DNA of 19,930 nucleotides, from the NCBI GenBank assembly GCA_002369525.1, contig DFFN01000210.1, positions 1 to 19,930 of the forward strand, in the 5' to 3' direction. Below are positions 15,041-19,930 of this stretch, piece after piece (positions within the stretch are counted from its first letter, which is position 1; every line of letters begins with the position of its first letter). The notes beneath the pieces were generated by a model. It saw nothing but the letters and a program-made list of their open reading frames with translations, did not search any database and was not told the DNA's origin. This DNA is from Lachnoclostridium sp. UBA3775. GTDB lineage: Bacteria > Bacillota > Clostridia > Lachnospirales > Lachnospiraceae. Position numbers and translations under genes: made by a program.

Positions 15041-17473
15041 TTACCAGGCAAACGAAGTCTTTCCGACATCATATCTTAACACCTGCAGGGCATCCGCAGA
15101 GTTTATCAGGCTGTCATTTCCGCTGACGTTTCCTGCGATCAGCTGCAGTATTTTCACATCCGTAAGCTTGCCGACATCATAGCGCAGTATCTGCAGTGCA
15201 TCGGCGGAATCCACCCTGCCATCAAGATTAAAATCTCCTGCCTTTACGATTGCGATTTCAAAATCCGCATCGGCTTCAAAGCTAAAAATGTAAGTATTTT
15301 CCTCCTCGCCGGCACCAGCCTTAAGCCTTGTGTAGCTCTTTGCTCCGTCCTTCATTATCAGTACCATGCATGCCTGCTCACAGCTTACCGTAAAGCTCAC
15401 TTCTCCAAAATAGCTCTCTCCGTCTTCCAGTCCCAAAAGAGCAATTCCGGCATCCTTGTTTTCAAGAAGCTCTTTTGTGTCTTCATTTATGGTGAGCAAA
15501 TGTTCTTCAGGGACAAGTCCGGCGATGTCCTTAAAAACAAAAATATCATTTTCATAATAATCCGCAAATGCCTGGGCGGTCGAACCGGAATAAGCATAAA
15601 TATTTACTTTTTTGCTTGAAATCACGGAAGAAAGCTTATAAAAGTCGGGCATATTGCTTCCTTCATAATTAAGCTCCATGTCCTTATTGTATATCACGAT
15701 ATCGTCAAATCCGGTTCCGAAGAAAGCATAATCAGCAATATTTCCGCATTTTTCAGGAATTGACGCCCTTGTTTCGTTTCCGCCGGCAAGGTATTTTATC
15801 AGCTTGTTGCTTTCCCTGTCATAAACCGCGCCGTTTTCAAAATAAAGATTTGCATTTCCAGGTATTTTTATTTCCGCCAGGGCCGTATTCCACATAAAAG
15901 CCATGGGATCGACTATTGCGACGGTATCGGGAACGGTAAAGCTCTTATCGTCTTTTCCTGCCGGATATGCAATAAGCTGCTTCATATCCTTTGAATAAAG
16001 CACTCCGTCAGCTTCTGTATAGTAAGGATTTTCCGATGACACGGAAATCTTTTTGAGATTCATGGTCGCAAAACCGTTATACATTATAAATCCGAGACTT
16101 GAAGGCAGATTTACGTTTTCAAGCGGGGCCGCTATATTCGCAACATTTCCGCTCATATACGTAATTCCCTCAGAAAAAGTGAGATCACGGACATTGTAAT
16201 TCGCTATTCCCATATCCACGCCGCACACCTTGTAAACAACGCCCTGATAACTGATTTCGGAAGGTATTTTAATGCTTGTCTCTTTAGCAAGAGCATTTGA
16301 AAGTCCGACAATTTCAGCCTGCCTGTGAACACCGTCATTCTGCATTACCACAAAGCTGTAATCACCGTTGCTTATGTAGTTTTCTGTGTAATATGAAGCG
16401 CCCGCATTGAAGGTTTCGCGGGGAAGGACTCCCGAAACAGCGGGTATATAATCCGACGAAGCCGCCTCCGGAAGTGCATAAAGATAGTCGGCGCTGTCGA
16501 GAGATGAATCAAAGGCCCTGTGTGATGAGATAAACGAAGAACCATTGGCATGGAATCTGTAGGTCACTCTGTACGGCAGATCCTCAAGTTCCGTGTCAAA
16601 AACTCCCCTGACGTCAAAATCGCTCCATGTAGGATCAAAGTAATAGTATCTGCCGTTGTCCATCATGATCATGTTCCAGGCATGTCTTTCCCAGCTTGTG
16701 CTGCCGTCGGCCTTGGCCTCTCCGTAAACCAGCACATTGGGAATTCCCAGATAATTAAGCATCAGCTGGAGGCTCTTTGAATAGCCCTCGCAGACAGCAG
16801 TATGATCATCGGCAAGAATTCCGATTATATTATGATCTGAATTAAGCAAACTCGGATAGTGGTTTTCATCAAAGGCATAATCATTTTTCTGTGCCATGAG
16901 ATAGGTGATGGCCGTAACCTTGGAATAAGTATCCTCACAGTCTTTTGCATATTCAAAGTAGTCTTCTGTTTCGGCCTTGATCTTTTCATATGCCGCCAAT
17001 CTTGCCGAAGCCTCATGATAGTCTTCGTCACACCTTAGCGCCATTGTCGTATAATTAAAGGAAAAGACCGGATTGAGCCAGAAGAAAAGAGGATGGTCAA
17101 GCCTGTAGACATTGTAAACAATCTGAAGATTGGTTGTAAAAGTATCATTGCTGCCGAGCTTAAGATCCGAAATATCAACAATTTCAAAGATGCTTTCATC
17201 GGAAAATCCCGCAAATGTCCCGTCCTTGTCAAAAGCCTTTACGGCCTCATCGATACGCTCATAAAGCGTCGCAAGATCATATTCCGTATTTTTCCCGAGA
17301 TCCCGGTAACCATAATCCGAGCAGCATTTATCGGCGAAGCTTCCGGAACCGGCCAGAAGAGAAACTATTTCTCCGCCGATGTCCGAAGCATCCTTAAGTT
17401 CCTTTGCGGAAACGGCAGAAAAAAGCATTCCTGCCATCAGCCCAATTACAAGCAAAACGTGTAATCTTTTCAT
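15041..17473 (-). CDS. Secreted transglutaminase-like protein with leucine-rich repeats and C-terminal dockerin
   Basis: An 810-residue exported protein. The ATG at 17473 has an excellent site (AAAGGAGG, 17486-17479). Order: signal peptide (1-23, SAVSA-KE); an N-terminal region of unknown type (about 25-180); a transglutaminase-like cysteine domain (about 180-290) with an apparent triad Cys228 (AVCEGYS), His264 (ERHAWNM) and Asp280 (YYFDPTWSD); BspA-type leucine-rich repeats (about 390-655, for example RDLTFSEGI, LENVNLPSSL, IVDPMAFMWN); the shared pre-dockerin module (690-744); and a dockerin (745-806). Bacterial transglutaminase-like secreted proteins are mostly proteases or amidases, or cross-linkers, so the reaction cannot be fixed from sequence. 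The LRR part probably binds a protein or surface partner. It is the first gene of the dockerin set and lies 18 bp after folD with no terminator, so it may share that transcript. Confidence 0.87.
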   Translation of the reverse strand: MKRLHVLLVIGLMAGMLFSAVSAKELKDASDIGGEIVSLLAGSGSFADKCCSDYGYRDLGKNTEYDLATLYERIDEAVKAFDKDGTFAGFSDESIFEIVDISDLKLGSNDTFTTNLQIVYNVYRLDHPLFFWLNPVFSFNYTTMALRCDEDYHEASARLAAYEKIKAETEDYFEYAKDCEDTYSKVTAITYLMAQKNDYAFDENHYPSLLNSDHNIIGILADDHTAVCEGYSKSLQLMLNYLGIPNVLVYGEAKADGSTSWERHAWNMIMMDNGRYYYFDPTWSDFDVRGVFDTELEDLPYRVTYRFHANGSSFISSHRAFDSSLDSADYLYALPEAASSDYIPAVSGVLPRETFNAGASYYTENYISNGDYSFVVMQNDGVHRQAEIVGLSNALAKETSIKIPSEISYQGVVYKVCGVDMGIANYNVRDLTFSEGITYMSGNVANIAAPLENVNLPSSLGFIMYNGFATMNLKKISVSSENPYYTEADGVLYSKDMKQLIAYPAGKDDKSFTVPDTVAIVDPMAFMWNTALAEIKIPGNANLYFENGAVYDRESNKLIKYLAGGNETRASIPEKCGNIADYAFFGTGFDDIVIYNKDMELNYEGSNMPDFYKLSSVISSKKVNIYAYSGSTAQAFADYYENDIFVFKDIAGLVPEEHLLTINEDTKELLENKDAGIALLGLEDGESYFGEVSFTVSCEQACMVLIMKDGAKSYTRLKAGAGEEENTYIFSFEADADFEIAIVKAGDFNLDGRVDSADALQILRYDVGKLTDVKILQLIAGNVSGNDSLINSADALQVLRYDVGKTSFAW
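15044..15406 (-). other. Pre-dockerin module plus dockerin of the transglutaminase-like protein
   Basis: The module (15406-15242) has CEQAC followed by MVLIMKDGAKSYTRL and ends IAIVK. The dockerin (15241-15044) has loop 1 DFNLDGRVDSAD and loop 2 NVSGNDSLINSAD, the latter one residue longer than usual, as in the CAP protein. The protein ends GKTSFAW. Confidence 0.86.
15156..15220. repeat. 65-bp direct repeat, copy 2 (dockerin coding region)
   Basis: Partner of 10766-10830 with a single mismatch; similarity drops beyond 15220 (three differences in the next 18 bases). It encodes the same part of the dockerin in the neighbouring gene. Confidence 0.85.
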
Positions 17474-17491
17474 GCTACCCTCCTTTAAATA

Positions 17492-18340
17492 TCAAAGGCT
17501 CCTTTTTGCGGCATCAACCACGTGCGAAAGCAGTACCGAAGTCGTTACACCGCCTACGCCTCCGGGCACCGGCGTTATTGCCGAAACCTTTGGCGAAACA
17601 GCGTCAAAATCAACATCGCCGCACATATTGCCGTTTTCATCGACATTTATTCCGACATCGATAACCGTCTGGCCTTCCGAAACATAATCGGCTCCGACGA
17701 TACGGGGTCTTCCGGCCGCAACTATCAGTATATCCGCCTTTTTTGTAATCTCAGGCATATTCACCGTTTTTGTGTGACAGATTGTAATGGTCGCATTTTC
17801 TTTCATGCACATCATTGCGACGGGCTTTCCCACAACCAGTGAGCGACCGATAACGACCACATTCTTACCCTTAAGCTCATAACCGTAGTGCTTAAGGATC
17901 TCCATGCATGCCTGAGGCGTGCAGGGAGGATACCCCACGTTCTTTCCCGTAAACACAGAACCTATCGAGCGCTCTGTCATGCAGTCGACATCCTTTTCCG
18001 GTCTTAGGGCATTCTCGATTTTCTCGGCATCAAGATGCTTCGGAAGGGGCCTGAAAAGCAGGCATCCGTGGATCTTATCGTCATTATTGATCTTTTCGAT
18101 AATCGCAAGCACATCGTCCGTGCTGCAGTCTGCTCCAAGCAGGAATTTTTCATATACAACGCCCAGCGTTTCACAGCGCTTTACAGCACCGCGCTCATAT
18201 GCCACGTCGCTTTCGTTTTCACCGACGCGCACTATTGCAAGCTTTGGCATTATGCCGCTTTTTCCAAGCTCTGCGATATCATTCATTATCCTTGCGTTCA
18301 GACTCGCGGTTACTTCTTTTCCCAGTAATAATTGTGCCAT
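17492..18340 (-). CDS. folD: Bifunctional methylenetetrahydrofolate dehydrogenase / methenyl-THF cyclohydrolase FolD
   Basis: A 282-residue cytoplasmic enzyme that interconverts 5,10-methylene-THF, 5,10-methenyl-THF and 10-formyl-THF with NAD(P). The length is normal for FolD. Visible motifs: the catalytic-lysine helix AYERGAVKRCETLG (Lys54), the substrate loop FRPLPKHLD (variant of QLPLP), the nucleotide-binding GRSLVVGKPVAMM, and TPVPGGVGGVT near the C-terminus. The ATG at 18340 has GGAG seven bases upstream. It lies 18 bp after the cyclodeaminase-family gene, which acts on the same methenyl-THF pool, so the pair forms a one-carbon unit (purine and formate metabolism). I see nothing abnormal in it. 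The folD stop is 18 bp before the transglutaminase-like gene. Confidence 0.97.
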   Translation of the reverse strand: MAQLLLGKEVTASLNARIMNDIAELGKSGIMPKLAIVRVGENESDVAYERGAVKRCETLGVVYEKFLLGADCSTDDVLAIIEKINNDDKIHGCLLFRPLPKHLDAEKIENALRPEKDVDCMTERSIGSVFTGKNVGYPPCTPQACMEILKHYGYELKGKNVVVIGRSLVVGKPVAMMCMKENATITICHTKTVNMPEITKKADILIVAAGRPRIVGADYVSEGQTVIDVGINVDENGNMCGDVDFDAVSPKVSAITPVPGGVGGVTTSVLLSHVVDAAKRSL

Positions 18341-18358
18341 TTTGTTTCTCCGTGCTTT

Positions 18359-18985
18359 CTACAGTTTATCTTTTACTATATTAAATATTTTTTCTGCCTT
18401 GGCGCCGTACTCGTTTATCATCTCGCCTGCCCTGCCCTCAAGCTCCATGGCAAGCGCCCTGTTCTTCATTGAAGAAGTATTGATAAATACATTTAAAGAG
18501 GCCCCGAGCAGTGCCGAGCGGAGTGCGATCGCTGCAACTCCGGCATCGCTTATCGCGAGCTTTGAACCTTTGCGCGCGAATTCCCCGACTATATCTATTG
18601 CCTCACATACCGTTTCCATTATTTCAATAGGCACAAGGCTTGCACCCTCAAGTGCGGCCTCCATTACCATATTCCTCTCGGCGATCTCCTCTTCGGTTTC
18701 CTTCGGAAGCGAATAAGCCTTTGCAAGCGGAGCAAAGCTCTCTGCGTCTTTGTCTATCAGCTCCTGAAGCTTTTCGGAAAGTCTCTCCGACTTGAACATC
18801 AGCACCTTGATATCCTCTTCCACATCTGCATACTTTTTCTTGCCTACTGTCAGCGAACCCACCATGTTTCCGAGGGCCACACCGATGCTTCCGATGAGCG
18901 CCGAAGCTCCGCCTCCTCCGGGAACCGGTTCTTTTGAAGCAAGAGTCTGTACAAAATCCTTAATTGTCATTTCGTTGAAATTCAT
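18359..18985 (-). CDS. fchA: Cyclodeaminase/cyclohydrolase family protein (methenyl-THF cyclohydrolase type)
   Basis: A 208-residue, all-helical cytoplasmic protein of the formiminotransferase-cyclodeaminase family. In Clostridia stand-alone members hydrolyse 5,10-methenyl-THF to 10-formyl-THF or deaminate formimino-THF. The family signature is clear: VPGGGGASALIGSIGVALGNMV (about 21-42) near the N-terminus and a SDAGVAAIALRSALLGASLNVFIN segment (about 145-168), with the expected length. The start ATG at 18985 follows AGGAGAT, which overlaps the dtd stop codon (GAATAGGAG), so its translation is probably coupled to dtd. Its place before folD supports a folate role. The precise reaction (cyclohydrolase versus cyclodeaminase) is not decided by sequence, so the symbol is tentative. 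Confidence 0.88.
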   Translation of the reverse strand: MNFNEMTIKDFVQTLASKEPVPGGGGASALIGSIGVALGNMVGSLTVGKKKYADVEEDIKVLMFKSERLSEKLQELIDKDAESFAPLAKAYSLPKETEEEIAERNMVMEAALEGASLVPIEIMETVCEAIDIVGEFARKGSKLAISDAGVAAIALRSALLGASLNVFINTSSMKNRALAMELEGRAGEMINEYGAKAEKIFNIVKDKL

Positions 18986-18996
18986 CTGTTTATCTC

Positions 18997-19458
18997 CTAT
19001 TCTCTCTTTTTTAGCAGCTCCTCGCTGTCAAGTACCACTGTAAACGGTCCGTCGTTTACAAGCTCAACCTTCATATCGGCACCGAAGCTGCCGGTTTCGG
19101 TTTTATATCCGGACTCGCGGCACTTTTTTATTATGTATTCGTAAAGTGCGTTTGCATGCTCCGGTTTTCCGGCATTGATAAACGAAGGCCTGTTTCCCTT
19201 TCTGCAGTCGGCATACAGCGTGAACTGGGAAATGAGAAGCAGTTCCCCTCCGACATCGGCAAGCGAAAGATTGGTCTTTCCGTTTTCGTCTTCAAAAATA
19301 CGAAGCCCCAGCATCTTTGCCGTCATCTTGTCCGCGATCTCCTCATTATCGGAATCCGAAACCCCGATGAGCACCATATAGCCCCTGCCGGTCTCACCGA
19401 TTATCCTGCCGTCCACTTTTACATTTGCGCGCGATACGCGCTGAATCACATATTTCAT
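18997..19458 (-). CDS. dtd: D-aminoacyl-tRNA deacylase
   Basis: A 153-residue cytoplasmic enzyme that hydrolyses D-amino acids from mischarged tRNA. Family features: N-terminal MKYVIQRVSRANVKVDG, the active-site SQFTLYAD (about residues 77-84) and the C-terminal cross-subunit motif NDGPFTVVLDS (Gly-Pro kept; the usual Val after Pro is Phe). The length is normal and the protein is expected to be a dimer. The ATG at 19458 lies 10 bp after the stop of the aldo/keto reductase gene. Only a weak purine-rich site (GAGCGTGA) precedes it, so coupling to the upstream gene is likely. Confidence 0.96.
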   Translation of the reverse strand: MKYVIQRVSRANVKVDGRIIGETGRGYMVLIGVSDSDNEEIADKMTAKMLGLRIFEDENGKTNLSLADVGGELLLISQFTLYADCRKGNRPSFINAGKPEHANALYEYIIKKCRESGYKTETGSFGADMKVELVNDGPFTVVLDSEELLKKRE

Positions 19459-19468
19459 GTCACGCTCA

Positions 19469-19930
19469 TCAATATAATCTGAATTTTCTTATTATCCACG
19501 TCGCCGCCCTGTAAACCGGTCCTTCCAGCTTTTTACGGGCGTTTTTCAGTTCCTTCCTGATCTCTATGTGCTGAGGGCAATGCTTTTCGCATCTGCCGCA
19601 CTCTATGCAGTTAAGAGCTCCGGTGCAGTTTTTGCGGAGTGCCGTATTCATAAGATGGTCTCTGAAGCCCGAAACCCAGCCCTCCGATGCGCACATGTTG
19701 TATGAAGCGAAGGTTCCCGGAATGTCAACGCCTTTAGGACACGGCATGCAGTAAGCACAGCCCGTGCATCCCACCTTCATCTTCGAATTGATGATCTTAA
19801 GGACCTTTTCGTAGAGCTTCATGTCGCGTTCGCCAAGCTCTCCCGCCCGTGCCGAATCAGCCGAAGCACAGTTTTCCTTTACCATCCTGACCGAATTCAT
19901 CCCCGAAAGAACACAGGTAACCTCGCTCTG
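19469..19930 (-). CDS. Aldo/keto reductase with C-terminal iron-sulfur domain, 3' part (runs off window end)
   Basis: The last 153 residues of a ferredoxin-like aldo/keto reductase. The reading frame is open to base 19930. The residues before the internal ATG at 19900 (QSEVTCVLSG) continue the conserved end of the aldo/keto barrel (VTCVLSGMNSVRMVKEN), so the ATG at 19900 is not the start. After the barrel comes a cysteine-rich domain with two clusters, CTGCAYCMPCP (CxxCxxCxxCP) and CIECGRCEKHCP (CxxCxxCxxxCP), as in family members of about 370 residues with a 4Fe-4S-type C-terminal domain. These are cytoplasmic NAD(P)H-linked oxidoreductases of mostly unknown substrate, common in anaerobic Clostridia. 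Followed by dtd after 10 bp. Confidence 0.9.
   Translation of the reverse strand, partial: QSEVTCVLSGMNSVRMVKENCASADSARAGELGERDMKLYEKVLKIINSKMKVGCTGCAYCMPCPKGVDIPGTFASYNMCASEGWVSGFRDHLMNTALRKNCTGALNCIECGRCEKHCPQHIEIRKELKNARKKLEGPVYRAATWIIRKFRLY

Noticed and set aside
17919..18716. 265-residue open frame on the plus strand
   Set aside because: It lies opposite folD and the cyclodeaminase-family gene, both with full family motifs; it is Ser/Leu rich with no recognisable domain.
17492..18985. Tetrahydrofolate riboswitch controlling the folate genes
   Set aside because: The gaps are below 20 bp and hold only ribosome sites.
19898..19900. ATG as the start of a 143-residue iron-sulfur protein
   Set aside because: The frame continues upstream to the window end with conserved aldo/keto reductase residues, so this is an internal Met.

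Overview
The window most likely comes from a gut-type anaerobic Firmicute of the class Clostridia, probably a Lachnospiraceae relative. The reasons are a cohesin-like/dockerin surface system, an (S/L)PxTG-type sorting signal, a folD gene next to a formiminotransferase-cyclodeaminase-type gene, a ferredoxin-like aldo/keto reductase and a [NiFe]-hydrogenase maturation gene. This placement is inferred from gene content only. Every gene I can support lies on the minus strand, so transcription runs from high to low coordinates.

Region A (19930 down to 17492) is a compact housekeeping run. It holds the 3' end of an iron-sulfur aldo/keto reductase, dtd (D-aminoacyl-tRNA deacylase), a methenyl-THF cyclohydrolase/cyclodeaminase-family gene and folD. 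Gaps are 10-20 bp and the ribosome binding sites are good or coupled.

Region B (17473 down to 5079) follows only 18 bp after folD with no visible terminator. It encodes four large secreted proteins, each with a different N-terminal part and the same C-terminal cassette: a ~55-residue beta-rich module followed by a two-repeat dockerin. The N-terminal parts are a transglutaminase-like domain with leucine-rich repeats, a chain of PPC-like and Ig-like modules, an NlpC/P60-like cysteine hydrolase, and a CAP (SCP/PR1) domain with Ig and Cys/His modules. The dockerin loops have nearly identical recognition residues (Ser-Ala in seven of eight loops), which suggests a common partner.

Region C (5078 down to 1443) starts with a near-consensus sigma-A promoter. 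It encodes a 1162-residue cell-wall protein with a signal peptide, an N-terminal cohesin-like domain, a Big_2-type Ig domain, about 15 tandem Cys/His repeats, an X2-like Ig module and an SPKTG sorting signal. A strong intrinsic terminator ends it. The working model is that this protein is the wall-bound acceptor and the four upstream proteins dock on it. No carbohydrate-active enzyme is visible, so this would be a cellulosome-like architecture used for adhesion, wall remodelling or protein processing.

Region D (1338 down to 1) is the 5' part of hypF with its own promoter, placed so close to the ATG that the mRNA may be leaderless. No RNA genes, insertion sequences or CRISPR arrays were seen. 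No gene-free stretch exceeds about 150 bp.
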